Positions 9,624 through 18,759 are shown, counted from the stretch's first letter. The stretch: 46,621 bases of DNA from Syntrophomonadaceae bacterium (GCA_003560915.1 PWJM01000091.1:1-46621), one strand, 5' to 3'. Notes: generated by a model not told the origin, from the sequence alone. Translations and numbers: made by a program.

Positions 9624-10943
9624 CTATTTTTCTATATTGTGGTCGTTGATACCCTCTATAATTTCTTCTTCAGCTGAAGCTTTGTTTTCTTCCTTTTCTG
9701 AGTCAGGTTCTATAAAAATATCTTCTTCCCTTTCCATTGAAGCATCTTCCTCTGCAATATTTCCAGTATCTTCCTCTTGCTCGGGGGATACACCAGAATT
9801 TTCATTTTCTACTTCCTCTAAGATCATTTCTTCATCCATCTGTTCCCGAAATCCCGTGGCCTCATCCAATTCTTCTTGAGAAATTTCATCCGTTTCCTCT
9901 GGAAGCTGTTTTTTTACCTGAGACTCACTGTTGATATCTATTTTCCAGCCGGTCAGCTTTGCTGCCAGCCTGGCATTTTGTCCCTCTTTACCAATAGCCA
10001 AAGAAAGCTGGTAATCAGGAACCACTACGCCGGCTATTTTCTTGTCTTCGTTAATTTCCACCGAGGAAACTTTTGCAGGACTTAGTGAATTTGAAACAAA
10101 CTCCCTGGGATCTTCGCTCCACTTAATAATATCTATTTTTTCCCCTTTTAATTCGCTAACAATGGTTTGGACCCTTACCCCTTTTGGCCCTACACAGGAA
10201 CCTACGGGGTCTACTTCAGTATTCCTGGAGTAAACGGCAGCTTTAGAGCGGTGGCCGGCCTCCCGGGCTACTGATTTAATTTCTACGGTACCATCGTATA
10301 TTTCAGGGACTTCCAGTTCAAAAAGCCTTTTCAAAAGGCCCGGATGTGTTCGAGAGACCAGAATTTGGGGCCCTTTGGTGGTTTTTTTAACTTCCACCAC
10401 GTACGTTTTAATGCGGTCTCCCTGTTTGTATGTTTCATTAGGCATCTGTTCCGAAGGAGCCAAAACAGCCTCTGCCTTACCCAGATCAATAATAATGTTT
10501 TTCTGGTCCGTTCTTTGGACAATACCGGTAACAATATCATCTTCTCTGTCAACGTATTCCTTATATATAATCTCTCTTTCCGCTTCCCTAATCCTTTGAA
10601 TTACTACCTGCTTTGCCGTCTGTGCTGCAATTCTCCCAAAATTTTTCGGGGTAACCTCCATCTCAACAATGTCCCCGAATTGATATTTAGAACTAAGTGC
10701 CCTGGCTTCCGGCAGAGATAATTCCTGCTGTGAATCCTTTACTTCCTCCACAATAGTCAGGCAGGAGTAAACTCCAATTTGTCCCGTGTCCCGGTCTATG
10801 CTGACCTTAACATTGGGCGCAGTATTAAAATTTTTCTTATATGCTGAAATCAACGCCGCCTCAATGGCTTCAAAGAGTATATCCTTACTGATACCCTTTT
10901 CCTTTTCAATTTGTTCTAATGCATCAATAAATTCATAATTCAT
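9624..10943 (-). CDS. nusA: Transcription elongation/termination factor NusA, with acidic C-terminal tail
   Basis: RNA polymerase accessory factor affecting pausing, intrinsic termination and antitermination. Domains in order: N-terminal RNAP-binding domain (1-130), S1 (about 135-199), KH1 (about 230-290, [13 protein letters not shown]), KH2 (about 302-345, [22 protein letters not shown]). Residues 347-439 form a 93-residue tail very rich in Glu and Asp that is longer than in typical Firmicutes NusA, which end soon after KH2. The start follows GGGAGG. It is downstream of rimP; the operon leader holds a hairpin that could allow NusA feedback. Confidence 0.97.
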   Translation of the reverse strand: MNYEFIDALEQIEKEKGISKDILFEAIEAALISAYKKNFNTAPNVKVSIDRDTGQIGVYSCLTIVEEVKDSQQELSLPEARALSSKYQFGDIVEMEVTPKNFGRIAAQTAKQVVIQRIREAEREIIYKEYVDREDDIVTGIVQRTDQKNIIIDLGKAEAVLAPSEQMPNETYKQGDRIKTYVVEVKKTTKGPQILVSRTHPGLLKRLFELEVPEIYDGTVEIKSVAREAGHRSKAAVYSRNTEVDPVGSCVGPKGVRVQTIVSELKGEKIDIIKWSEDPREFVSNSLSPAKVSSVEINEDKKIAGVVVPDYQLSLAIGKEGQNARLAAKLTGWKIDINSESQVKKQLPEETDEISQEELDEATGFREQMDEEMILEEVENENSGVSPEQEEDTGNIAEEDASMEREEDIFIEPDSEKEENKASAEEEIIEGINDHNIEK

Positions 10944-10971
10944 AACTTAACCTCCCAAAAGCTCTTTAAAA

Positions 10972-11427
10972 CTAAAACACCAGATTTGCTTTTGCTATTT
11001 TATCCAGAGGTATCTCCTTAACCCCCGCCTCTGTCTCAACTGATACAATCCCCTGGTTAAAGCCCTTTAAAATACCCTTAAATACTTTTTGTTCCCCCAG
11101 GGGCACAAAAGTTTTTATTTTAACTTCTCTTCCGGTAAATCTCTGGAAATCTTTTTCTTTTTTTAAGGGACGGTTCAGTCCGGGAGAGGATACTTCCAGT
11201 ATATAACTTTGGGGGATGGGATCTTCACGATCCAGCCCCTGGCTTAATTCTTCATTGACCATCTTACAATCCTCCAGGGAAATCCCTCCGGGTTTGTCAA
11301 TAAAGACCCGAAGGTAATGGCTTTCACCTTCCTTTACAAACTCTATGTCAACCAGTTCCAAACCGTTGATTCCCTCCAGGGGTTTAAAAAGAAGTTCCGC
11401 AATATCTAAGACCTTATTTTTACTCAC
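10972..11427 (-). CDS. rimP: Ribosome maturation factor RimP
   Basis: Needed for 30S subunit assembly. It has 151 residues with the family's signatures: ELVDIEFVKEGESHYLRVFIDKPGGISLEDC and YILEVSSPGLNRPLKKEKDFQRFTG, then an SH3-like C-terminal domain. It starts at GTG (MSKNKVLD) preceded by GGAGG with 6-base spacing. First gene of the rimP-nusA-ylxR-infB-ylxP-rbfA-nrnA-truB-ribF operon, with its own promoter and leader hairpin. Confidence 0.96.
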   Translation of the reverse strand: MSKNKVLDIAELLFKPLEGINGLELVDIEFVKEGESHYLRVFIDKPGGISLEDCKMVNEELSQGLDREDPIPQSYILEVSSPGLNRPLKKEKDFQRFTGREVKIKTFVPLGEQKVFKGILKGFNQGIVSVETEAGVKEIPLDKIAKANLVF

Positions 11428-11465
11428 CTTGAACCTCCAAAGCTATTTTTTTCTTAGTAATATGA

Positions 11466-11488
11466 AAGAGTGGGAAAAACCCACTCTT
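11466..11488 (-). terminator. Leader hairpin (possible attenuator) before rimP-nusA
   Basis: Nine-base arms AAGAGTGGG / CCCACTCTT around an A5/T5 loop, located between the promoter and the rimP start. The following minus-strand sequence has only a broken T-run, as in terminators that depend on NusA. In B. subtilis this operon is known to be autoregulated by NusA-stimulated termination in its leader; here that is inferred from position and form. Confidence 0.6.
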
Positions 11489-11517
11489 AACAAAAATCTC
11501 CCTAAATTTCCGTAATT

Positions 11518-11546
11518 ATTTTAACATAATTAGAAGGTTTATGCAA
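11518..11546 (-). promoter_or_regulatory. Sigma-A promoter for the rimP-nusA-infB operon
   Basis: On the minus strand: -35 TTGCAT (11546-11541), 17-base spacer, -10 TAAAAT (11523-11518), with an extended TGT just before the -10. It lies about 10 bases beyond the stop codon of the ispG fusion gene. Confidence 0.7.
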
Positions 11547-11555
11547 GGGCTGCGG

Positions 11556-13328
11556 TCAATTATACTCCTTTTTGACCAAAAACATAACGATTTCCCAGTA
11601 CATCTTAGCCCGGGCGGCCAGGCCTTTTATTACCCCTAATTTTTCTTCCTTGATTACATGGGACATATCCTCTAATATCACTTCTTTTACCTTAATCCCA
11701 CTGTCCTCTATGTGCCGGGTAAGGGCAACCTCAACCCCAAATCGGGCCATGTCCATCCCGGATATATTCTCCAGAAGGGATCGCCTCACAGCTCTCTGGC
11801 CGGAAAGATACGGGGCCACTTTTTGGGCCAGGTCGGTAGCCACCCGCCCCTTTCCAAAGATGCCCACAGTCATTTCAGCTTCTCCTTTTAAAACCGGCTG
11901 GACCAGGTCATATACATGTGAGGTAGTCAGACCCAGCAGGTCGGCATCTAAAAACAAAATGACATCTGCTACGGTGCAATCCAGACCCGCCCTCATGGCT
12001 CCTCCCTTGCCCCGGTTCTCTACAAATTCTATCACCTTTACCCCCAACTCCTTGGCCACCTCAGCGGTAGAATCCGTGGAGCCGTCACTTACTACAATAA
12101 TATCATCAATCAAGGGAACACCCTTTAAGACGGACACCACATTCCCTATGGTTTTCCCCTCATTAAATGCCGGGATAATGGCAATAGTCCTGCTCCGTAT
12201 TTCTCCCGGACTGCCCGGTCTTTCTTTATTAGATACTGTATTGGGATGATCAATGCCTTCATCTACCAGAGAGTTTATCTCTTTCATTAATTCTTCTAAA
12301 AGTTTGTCCTCTTCAACCTTTTTCAATACTTTCCCCTTTTTAAAAATAACTCCTGCTCCCCTGCCCCCGGCAACTCCGATATCCGCCTCCCGGGCCTCCC
12401 CCGGCCCATTTACCACACAACCCATAATTGCCACTTTCAAGGGGTAAGGGAACGTCTCTAGTTCCTTTTCTACCTTCTCCGCCAGGGAAATTAAGTCGAT
12501 TTCGCATCTGCCGCAGGTGGGACAGGAAATGATTTCGGGGCCAATCTCCCTTACTCCTGCGGAACGTAAGATCTCCCTGCCGGCCAATATTTCCTTCAAG
12601 GGGCTCCCGGTAATGGAAACCCGGAGAGTATCCCCGATTCCCCTTAACAGTAGATATCCGATACCTACGCCGGATTTCGCTGCAGCTCGAATGGCAGTGC
12701 CTGCTTCTGTAACCCCCAGGTGAAGGGGATAGCTGGTTTCTTCCGAAATCAATTCATAAGCTCTTATCATTTTGGTAACTTCAGCTGCTTTTAATGAAAT
12801 AATAATCTGGTTAAAATTGAATTCCTCCAGCATGCGGGCCTGATTTACGGCTGATTCCACCATTGCCTCCGCTGTGGGGCCACCATATTTATCCATGAGC
12901 TGTTTTTCCAGGGAACCGGCGTTTACTCCGATCCGGATAGGAACCTTGAATTCCTCTGCAGCCCTGGCCACCTCTCTGACCCTTTCCCTGCTGCCTATAT
13001 TCCCGGGATTGATCCTGACCTTGTCCACTCCATTTTCCATGGCCTTCAGGGCATATTTATAATTAAAATGAATATCAGCAATGAGGGGAAGGGAAATACG
13101 CTCCTTAATTTGCTTTAACGCTTCTGCAGCCTCCATGTCCGGAACGGCCACCCTGACCAGTTCACATCCGATTTCTTTTAACTCTTGAATTTGTTGAACT
13201 GTTTTCTCTACATCCCGGGTATCCGTGTTGGTCATGGACTGAATGCTGACAGGGGCATCTCCCCCAATATATATACTGCCAACCTTGATCTTCATGGTTT
13301 CTTGTCTGTTCAAAAATATTGGTGTCAC
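11556..13328 (-). CDS. ispG: Fusion: IspG (4-hydroxy-3-methylbut-2-enyl diphosphate synthase) + family 2 glycosyltransferase
   Basis: One uninterrupted 590-residue frame joins two enzymes. Residues 1-355 are IspG, which reductively converts MEcPP to HMBPP in the MEP isoprenoid pathway; the cluster ligands align with the E. coli set: Cys269, Cys272, Cys304 and Glu311 (SCPTCGRC, MGCVVNGPGE). After a ~25-residue linker (HPNTVSNKERPGSPG), residues 381-590 form a GT2 glycosyltransferase with TIAIIPAFNEGKTIG, VVSDGSTDST, the ENRGKGGAMRAGL loop and a DAD metal motif (461-463). There is no ATG, GTG or TTG with a ribosome site at the junction, so separate translation is unlikely. IspG is normally about 350-400 residues and stands alone. 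The GT substrate is unknown; a polyprenyl-phosphate acceptor would fit the pathway (inference). The GTG at 13328 sits close to its AAGG; a start a few codons in is possible. Confidence 0.93.
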   Translation of the reverse strand: MTPIFLNRQETMKIKVGSIYIGGDAPVSIQSMTNTDTRDVEKTVQQIQELKEIGCELVRVAVPDMEAAEALKQIKERISLPLIADIHFNYKYALKAMENGVDKVRINPGNIGSRERVREVARAAEEFKVPIRIGVNAGSLEKQLMDKYGGPTAEAMVESAVNQARMLEEFNFNQIIISLKAAEVTKMIRAYELISEETSYPLHLGVTEAGTAIRAAAKSGVGIGYLLLRGIGDTLRVSITGSPLKEILAGREILRSAGVREIGPEIISCPTCGRCEIDLISLAEKVEKELETFPYPLKVAIMGCVVNGPGEAREADIGVAGGRGAGVIFKKGKVLKKVEEDKLLEELMKEINSLVDEGIDHPNTVSNKERPGSPGEIRSRTIAIIPAFNEGKTIGNVVSVLKGVPLIDDIIVVSDGSTDSTAEVAKELGVKVIEFVENRGKGGAMRAGLDCTVADVILFLDADLLGLTTSHVYDLVQPVLKGEAEMTVGIFGKGRVATDLAQKVAPYLSGQRAVRRSLLENISGMDMARFGVEVALTRHIEDSGIKVKEVILEDMSHVIKEEKLGVIKGLAARAKMYWEIVMFLVKKEYN

Positions 13329-13346
13329 CTTCTCGTTAATAATGAA

Positions 13347-14381
13347 TTAAAATATTTCCAACCGGGCAATATCCTGAAAAGCAATGAAAATCATCAGAAG
13401 GATTAGTAAGGTAAAACCGATAAAATGGATAAAACTTTCTTTATGGGGATCCACCGGTTTTCCCCTGATTCCCTCCACCAGGAAAAAAACTAATCGGCTG
13501 CCATCCAGAGCCGGGATGGGCAGAAGATTTAAAAGCCCCAGGTGGATGCTCAACACGGCGGCCAGAGTTAAAAGGTTGGAAAGCCCTGTTTGGGCTACTT
13601 CTCCCACCATCTGAACAATCCCGATAGGGCCAGCTACCTCCGGTGCAGCCTGTCGGGTAATAATTTGAGAAATACTCACCACAATAAACCGGGTAAACCA
13701 CCAGGTATTTTGTATCCCCAGGTTTAGAGAACCCAATAAAGAAAACTTCCTGGTTTCAGGGGCAATTCCGATTAAACCCCTTTGTGTTTGAGGGTCTTCC
13801 TTGGGAACCACCCTGATATCCTTTAATTTCTCATCCCTCTCTACGGTCAAAATCAATTCCTCTTCAGGGCGAGCATTAATGGTGGTAATAATATCATCCC
13901 AGTTTTTCATTTCAACTCCATTTATTGCCCGTATGGTATCCTGGGACTGCAGTTCGGTTTCAGCAGCCCGACCGCCGGGCAGGACCTCTCCCACCTGTGT
14001 AGAATTCATAACCGGTACGCCAAAGATAAAGAAATACATCACAAAAAACAAAATCACAGCCAGGACAAAATTCATTACAGGCCCTGCAGCAATAACCGCA
14101 AAACGATGGGTCAGGGGTTTACTCTGAAAACTTGCCTGATCTTCCACTTCTTCAGGGTCTTCCCCCACAAGACGGCAAAATCCACCCAGAGGCAGGGCTC
14201 TCAGGGAATAGCGGGTTCCCCCCCTTTCCACGGAGATCAGCTTGGGGCCAAAACCTATTGCAAATTCCAGCACACCAATTCCCACTCTCTTGGCCACAAT
14301 AAAATGTCCGAACTCATGAAAAAAGATTAACAGACCAAAAATGACGATTGAAGCTACTAACGTAGTCAAGTAATTTTTCAC
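13347..14381 (-). CDS. rseP: RIP zinc metalloprotease RseP (site-2 protease, RasP-like)
   Basis: Intramembrane protease that cleaves single-pass proteins such as anti-sigma factors and signal-peptide remnants. The 344 residues show HEFGH (about 22-26, zinc ligands and catalytic Glu) in the first membrane segment, a central PDZ domain (about 125-190; VLPGGRAAETELQSQDTIRAINGVEM) and NLLPIPALDGSRLVFFLVEG, carrying the third zinc ligand, near the C-terminus. Four hydrophobic segments are evident. It sits between dxr and ispG, matching uppS-cdsA-dxr-rasP in Bacillus. Confidence 0.96.
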   Translation of the reverse strand: MKNYLTTLVASIVIFGLLIFFHEFGHFIVAKRVGIGVLEFAIGFGPKLISVERGGTRYSLRALPLGGFCRLVGEDPEEVEDQASFQSKPLTHRFAVIAAGPVMNFVLAVILFFVMYFFIFGVPVMNSTQVGEVLPGGRAAETELQSQDTIRAINGVEMKNWDDIITTINARPEEELILTVERDEKLKDIRVVPKEDPQTQRGLIGIAPETRKFSLLGSLNLGIQNTWWFTRFIVVSISQIITRQAAPEVAGPIGIVQMVGEVAQTGLSNLLTLAAVLSIHLGLLNLLPIPALDGSRLVFFLVEGIRGKPVDPHKESFIHFIGFTLLILLMIFIAFQDIARLEIF

Positions 14382-14411
14382 TCCCTGCGTATAAGAAATA
14401 CATTTTATTTA

Positions 14412-15575
14412 TTACAAAATCTTTTGCTCTCTGACCTCCCGATCCACATCAATAATATCTGACAGAGAGGGACAGGAAATCACTTTATGTTTATGCATAG
14501 TTTCTTCAATTATTCTGGGTATATCCAGGAAAGAAATTCGATCTGCCAGAAATAATTCTACTGCTCTTTCATTCGCTGCATTCATTGCCGCCGGCATAGT
14601 ACCACCGATTTTTCCCGCTTCATAAGCCAGTTTTAAGCAGCGAAAAGAATCCATATCGGGCATCTCAAAACTGAGCCTTTCCGTTTCCCGCCAGTTAACC
14701 CTTTCAAAACTGCTGGGCCACCGGTCCGGATAGGTGAGGGCAAACTGAATTGGAACTCCCATATCCGGAACCCCCAGCTGAGCCTTCACAGATCCGTCAA
14801 TAAATTCTACCATGGAGTGAATGATGCTCTGGGGGTGTACCACCACCTCAATTTGATCCAGGTCCAGGCCGAAGAGGATCTGAGCCTCCAGCACCTCCAA
14901 CCCTTTATTCATTAATGTAGCGGAATCAATGGTAATTTTTTTCCCCATTACCCAGTTGGGATGTTCTAAGGCCTGTGCCAGCGTAACTTTAGAAAGTTCC
15001 TTCAGGGTGCATCCCCGGAAAGGCCCGCCGGAAGCAGTTAAAACAATTTTTGAAACCCTTTCCCAGTTCTCCCCTTGAAGGCACTGAAATATGGCGGAAT
15101 GTTCGCTGTCAATTGGGACAATAGTTACTCCTTTTTCCTCGGCCAGGTTCATAATTAATTCCCCCCCGGCTACCAGGGTCTCCTTGTTGGCCAGGGCAAT
15201 ATTTTTTCCTTCCTGCAGTGCCGCCACCGTAGGCTTTAAACCGTCAAACCCCACCAGTGCATTTACCACCCAGTCTGCTTCCGGGGTGGAGGCAATTTCC
15301 CAAAGGCCTTCTTCGCCACAAAGCACCTTAACAGAGGTGTCCCTAAGCCTTTTTCTTAATTCCTCGGCTCCTTCTTTCTGAGCCAGGGAAATAAAGCCAG
15401 GTTTAAATTTTCTGGCCTGTTCTTCCAAAAGTTTTACATTAGAGCCTGCTGCCAGGGCGGCTACCTTAAAATACTGCGGCCACTTTTCCACCACGGAAAG
15501 GGTTTGAGTCCCTATAGAACCAGTTGAACCTAAAAGTATTAAATTCTTCCTATTATATTTTCCCCCGAAATCCAT
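14412..15575 (-). CDS. dxr: 1-deoxy-D-xylulose-5-phosphate reductoisomerase
   Basis: First committed MEP-pathway enzyme; rearranges and reduces DXP to MEP with NADPH. The protein has 387 residues from ATG 15575 (MDFGGKYNRKN). The longer ORF in the track starts inside cdsA and is rejected because AGAGGTG lies 11 bases before 15575 and the family begins right before ILLGSTGSIG. Visible: the NADPH loop GSTGSIGTQTL, PIDSEHSAIFQCL, TASGGPFRG, HPNWVMGKKITIDSATLMNKGLE, and a C-terminal helical domain. It starts 4 bases after the cdsA stop. A second MEP enzyme (ispG) is two genes downstream. Confidence 0.96.
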   Translation of the reverse strand: MDFGGKYNRKNLILLGSTGSIGTQTLSVVEKWPQYFKVAALAAGSNVKLLEEQARKFKPGFISLAQKEGAEELRKRLRDTSVKVLCGEEGLWEIASTPEADWVVNALVGFDGLKPTVAALQEGKNIALANKETLVAGGELIMNLAEEKGVTIVPIDSEHSAIFQCLQGENWERVSKIVLTASGGPFRGCTLKELSKVTLAQALEHPNWVMGKKITIDSATLMNKGLEVLEAQILFGLDLDQIEVVVHPQSIIHSMVEFIDGSVKAQLGVPDMGVPIQFALTYPDRWPSSFERVNWRETERLSFEMPDMDSFRCLKLAYEAGKIGGTMPAAMNAANERAVELFLADRISFLDIPRIIEETMHKHKVISCPSLSDIIDVDREVREQKIL

Positions 15576-15579
15576 AAAA

Positions 15580-16368
15580 TTACAACACCTCTGAAATAAA
15601 TTTAACATAAAAATAAAGAAATGGCGCTGCCATGAGAACACTATCAAACCTGTCCAGCACTCCACCGTGTCCCGGGATCAGTTCTCCAGAATCCTTTGTA
15701 TCTAAAAACCTCTTTAAAGCAGATTCCAATAAGTCTCCTGTCTGTCCCAACAAGGAAATAAAAACTCCGGCCAGCACAGCGATGAACGGTTCCATATTAA
15801 CCAGAACTCTGAAGAAAAATAAAAATACCACGGTCCCCAAGAGTCCCCCCAGAGCACCTTCCACCGTCTTATTAGGACTGATTTGGGGAATCAGCTTACG
15901 CTTCCCCAGGTTACTTCCAATAAAGAATGCTGCGGTATCATTGATCCATATGGAAAGAAACAACAGCAGGGTATAATTCAACCCGTTGGGCATATTTCTT
16001 AAGGCAATCAAAAAACCAAAAAGCCATACAATATATATAACACCCCAGGTGGTGAAAATCAGATCCCGGAAGTTAAAGTCCTTATTTAGAAGTAAATACA
16101 AACTGAATGGGAAAAAAAGAAACAGCGGTGCCATTTCTATTATATTTGGCATCTGGAAATAAAGCAGAACTAGATAAATTCCTGCTGCAGCAATAGAAAT
16201 ACTCCGGGGGAAATAGTAATTTCCCCTGACTGAGAGCCTTCTGTACTCCTCCAATCCCAGTAAGGTGAAAAGGAATATAGCCAAAAAGTATGCAATTCCG
16301 CCCTCATATATTAAAAATAACGCCAGGGCAGCTCCAATCAGGCCGCTCAAAATACGCTTTTTTAACAC
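15580..16368 (-). CDS. cdsA: Phosphatidate cytidylyltransferase
   Basis: Integral membrane enzyme making CDP-diacylglycerol from phosphatidate and CTP, the branch point to phosphatidylglycerol and related lipids. It has 262 residues with several hydrophobic segments and the family signature at the C-terminus (PGHGGVLDRFDSVLMAAPFLY), preceded by DSGELIPG, and SPNKTVEGALGG in the cytoplasmic loop. It begins directly at the end of uppS (adjacent bases), so translation is probably coupled. Confidence 0.96.
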   Translation of the reverse strand: MLKKRILSGLIGAALALFLIYEGGIAYFLAIFLFTLLGLEEYRRLSVRGNYYFPRSISIAAAGIYLVLLYFQMPNIIEMAPLFLFFPFSLYLLLNKDFNFRDLIFTTWGVIYIVWLFGFLIALRNMPNGLNYTLLLFLSIWINDTAAFFIGSNLGKRKLIPQISPNKTVEGALGGLLGTVVFLFFFRVLVNMEPFIAVLAGVFISLLGQTGDLLESALKRFLDTKDSGELIPGHGGVLDRFDSVLMAAPFLYFYVKFISEVL

Positions 16369-17121
16369 TTATTTTGTTAACCCTCCATACCTGCGATTTC
16401 GTTTTTGATAATCCAGGACTGCCTCTAAAAAATGTTCTTTATTGAAGTCCGGCCAGTACGTTTCCGTAAACCAAAATTCTGTATAAGCCATCTGCCATAA
16501 AAGAAAATTGCTCAACCTTAATTCCCCACTGGGTCTGATGAGCAGGTCGGGATCAGGCTGTCTCCCACTGTATAGAAATGCAGAAATGGTATCTTCATTA
16601 ATGTCATCCTCTTTTATACTACCATCAGAAACCAATCGTGATATTTTTTTAACTGCCCGGAGAATCTCTCCCCGGCTGCCGTAGTTTAAAGCAAAATTTA
16701 CGATTAAGCCGGTATTTTCTTCAGTCTTTATAATTGCTTCTTCCACAGCCTTCCGGGTGTGGTCCGGGAGACCGGCAATCTCTCCCATTGACTTAATACA
16801 GATATTCTTTTCACAGAGTTCGTCAATTTCCTTGGAAAGGTATTCCTCTGGAAGCTTCATCAAAAACTTTACTTCCCTGCTGGGCCTCTTCCAATTTTCT
16901 GTAGAAAAAGTGTACAGGGTTAATATTTTCACTCCCAATTGGTCGGCAATTCTAATGGTCTCTTTTAAAGAATTCACCCCGGCCCGATGGCCCGCAATTC
17001 TAGGAAGCCCTCTTTTCCTGGCCCATCTCCCATTACCGTCCATAATAATCGCTACATGATAGGGAACTCGCTTAGAATCTATTTTCTGGAGAAGCTCTTT
17101 TTCCCTTGTGGTTAAATTCAT
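16369..17121 (-). CDS. uppS: Isoprenyl transferase (undecaprenyl diphosphate synthase)
   Basis: Cis-prenyltransferase that builds the C55 lipid carrier for cell-wall synthesis. The chosen start is ATG 17121 (MNLTTREKELL, 250 residues), because AGGAGG lies 6 bases upstream; the track's start 11 codons earlier has no such support. Signatures: HVAIIMDGNGRWARKRGLPRIAGH near the start, TLYTFSTENWKRP, and the C-terminal DPDLLIRPSGELRLSNFLLWQMAYTEFWF. Length is normal. Confidence 0.96.
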   Translation of the reverse strand: MNLTTREKELLQKIDSKRVPYHVAIIMDGNGRWARKRGLPRIAGHRAGVNSLKETIRIADQLGVKILTLYTFSTENWKRPSREVKFLMKLPEEYLSKEIDELCEKNICIKSMGEIAGLPDHTRKAVEEAIIKTEENTGLIVNFALNYGSRGEILRAVKKISRLVSDGSIKEDDINEDTISAFLYSGRQPDPDLLIRPSGELRLSNFLLWQMAYTEFWFTETYWPDFNKEHFLEAVLDYQKRNRRYGGLTK

Positions 17122-17169
17122 GGTTATCCTCCTGTACAGACAAACCCCCTCCACTGAGGGGGCAGATAT

Positions 17170-17397
17170 CTAAACCTCATCTATCACTTCGTCAAGAGCA
17201 TAAACTGCCACGATTTCAACTATATCTTTTTGGTTTAATTTCTGCCTGGCTGCCCTTAAAACATTTGTTCCTGGAATTTTTGGCTCACCATATACTACTA
17301 CTTCTACTTTAAACCCTTGCTGCTCAAGGGTTTCCCTTGCTTGATCCAGGGGAAAAGCCAGGACATCAGGCACTTTTCCTCTAAGGTTATCCCTCAT
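17170..17397 (-). CDS. Small free-standing PASTA-domain protein
   Basis: A 75-residue soluble protein made almost entirely of one PASTA-like unit: VPDVLAFPLDQARETLEQQGFKVEVVV, then a Gly/Pro turn (GEPKIPGTN) and VLRAARQKLNQKDIVEIVAVY. The unit normally occurs outside the cell in PrkC-type kinases and PBPs, where it can bind peptidoglycan fragments or beta-lactams. No signal peptide or membrane segment is present, so this copy looks cytoplasmic. It stands between frr (17 bases upstream) and uppS (about 48 bases downstream), in the same transcription unit. It is absent from this position in B. subtilis. Function unknown; a regulatory link to lipid-carrier or wall synthesis is a guess from context. 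Confidence 0.75.
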   Translation of the reverse strand: MRDNLRGKVPDVLAFPLDQARETLEQQGFKVEVVVYGEPKIPGTNVLRAARQKLNQKDIVEIVAVYALDEVIDEV

Positions 17398-17414
17398 GAT
17401 ATAAAATTCTCACT

Positions 17415-17972
17415 TTATACTTCCATAATTTCTTTTTCTTTAGCGGTTAAAACCTGGTCAATTTTTTCAATATAATCGTCGGTTAACTTTTGTACCTCGT
17501 CCTGGGAACGTTTTAAATCATCTTTAGTAATTTCTCCATCTTTTTCCTGTAATTTCAGCTGTTCATTGGCATCCCGACGAATATTTCGAACAGCTACTTT
17601 ACTTTCTTCGGCTTTTTTTCGAATCATTTTCACCAGTTCCTTACGTCTCTCCTCCGTAAGCTGAGGTACGGGCAGCCGTATTACATTGCCATCGTTGTTA
17701 GGAGTCAACCCCAGATCAGACTTTAAAATGGTTTTTTCCACTTCTCCCATCACATTCTTGTCCCAGGGCTGCACTACAATTAGCCTGGGCTCTGGAGCGC
17801 TGATGTTTGCCAGCTGGTTTAATGGTGTGGGAGTCCCATAATAATCCACTGTAATCTTGTCCAGCAGAGAAGGAGTAGCCCGGCCTGCCCTGATGGTAAC
17901 TAAATCACTTTTAAATACCTCTACTGCTTTACCCATTTTATGTTCTGTGGTATCAAAAACTTCACTACTCAT
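17415..17972 (-). CDS. frr: Ribosome recycling factor
   Basis: Splits post-termination ribosomes together with EF-G. It has the standard 185 residues with family signatures: the [36 protein letters not shown] block, [38 protein letters not shown] and [13 protein letters not shown]. It lies 15 bases after pyrH, as in the pyrH-frr-uppS order of most bacteria. Confidence 0.98.
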   Translation of the reverse strand: MSSEVFDTTEHKMGKAVEVFKSDLVTIRAGRATPSLLDKITVDYYGTPTPLNQLANISAPEPRLIVVQPWDKNVMGEVEKTILKSDLGLTPNNDGNVIRLPVPQLTEERRKELVKMIRKKAEESKVAVRNIRRDANEQLKLQEKDGEITKDDLKRSQDEVQKLTDDYIEKIDQVLTAKEKEIMEV

Positions 17973-17987
17973 AAAATAAACCCCCTT

Positions 17988-18701
17988 TTAACTGATAAAG
18001 GTTCCTATTTTTTCACCCATAACCGCCTTTAAGACATTTCCTGACTTCAATTGAAATACGATAAGCGGGATGCTGTTATCCATACAAAGAGAAGCTGCCG
18101 TGGAATCCATGACTCCTAAACCCATATTTAATACCTCTAGATAGGTAAGGTTTGTAAATTTTTGTGCAGATGGATTAGTAATGGGATCAGCATCATAGAC
18201 GGCGTCCACCTTGCCCTTGGCCAGTAAAATAGCTTCCGCCTCAATCTCCGCAGCCCTCAAGGCTGCAGCGGTATCGGTTGAAAAATAAGGATTTCCAGTG
18301 CCGGCGGCAAATATTACCACCCGGCCTTTCTCCAAATGCCTGATGGCCCTTCTCCTGATGTACGGTTCTGCAACCTGTCTCATATCTACCGCTGTTTGAA
18401 CCCTGGTGTCCACATTATGCTGTTCCAATGCATCCTGCAGCGCAAGAGCATTGATTACAGTAGCCAGCATTCCCATATAGTACGCTGTTGCTCTGTCCAT
18501 TCCCCGGGCACTGGCTTCAGCACCTCTCCATATATTGCCCCCTCCCACCACAATGGAAGTTTGTATCTGTTCCTTTTGCAGTTCCTTCACCTGCTGGGCA
18601 ATGCAAACGAGAACATCGGGGTCAATACCGTATCCTGCTTTTCCAGCCAATGCCTCCCCGCTAAGCTTTAAAATAATTCTTTTAAATCTCGGTGTCCCCA
18701 T
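17988..18701 (-). CDS. pyrH: UMP kinase
   Basis: Phosphorylates UMP to UDP; a hexameric amino-acid-kinase-fold enzyme. The 237-residue protein has [13 protein letters not shown] near the start, [77 protein letters not shown] and the C-terminal [25 protein letters not shown]. Length and layout are normal. It lies after tsf with a terminator-like hairpin in the 82-base gap, so it may be partly uncoupled from rpsB-tsf. Confidence 0.98.
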   Translation of the reverse strand: MGTPRFKRIILKLSGEALAGKAGYGIDPDVLVCIAQQVKELQKEQIQTSIVVGGGNIWRGAEASARGMDRATAYYMGMLATVINALALQDALEQHNVDTRVQTAVDMRQVAEPYIRRRAIRHLEKGRVVIFAAGTGNPYFSTDTAAALRAAEIEAEAILLAKGKVDAVYDADPITNPSAQKFTNLTYLEVLNMGLGVMDSTAASLCMDNSIPLIVFQLKSGNVLKAVMGEKIGTFIS

Positions 18702-18759
18702 CTGTTAACCCCCCAATCTGTGTAAATATTCTACATTTTTAAATAAATTCCTTCTTTAA

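Noticed and set aside
11556-12190. The glycosyltransferase as a separate gene with an internal start
   Set aside because: No ATG, GTG or TTG with a ribosome site lies at the domain boundary; the frame is continuous from ispG.
15576-15665. Longer N-terminus for dxr given by the ORF track
   Set aside because: It would overlap cdsA and adds a segment with no family match; a ribosome site supports ATG 15575.
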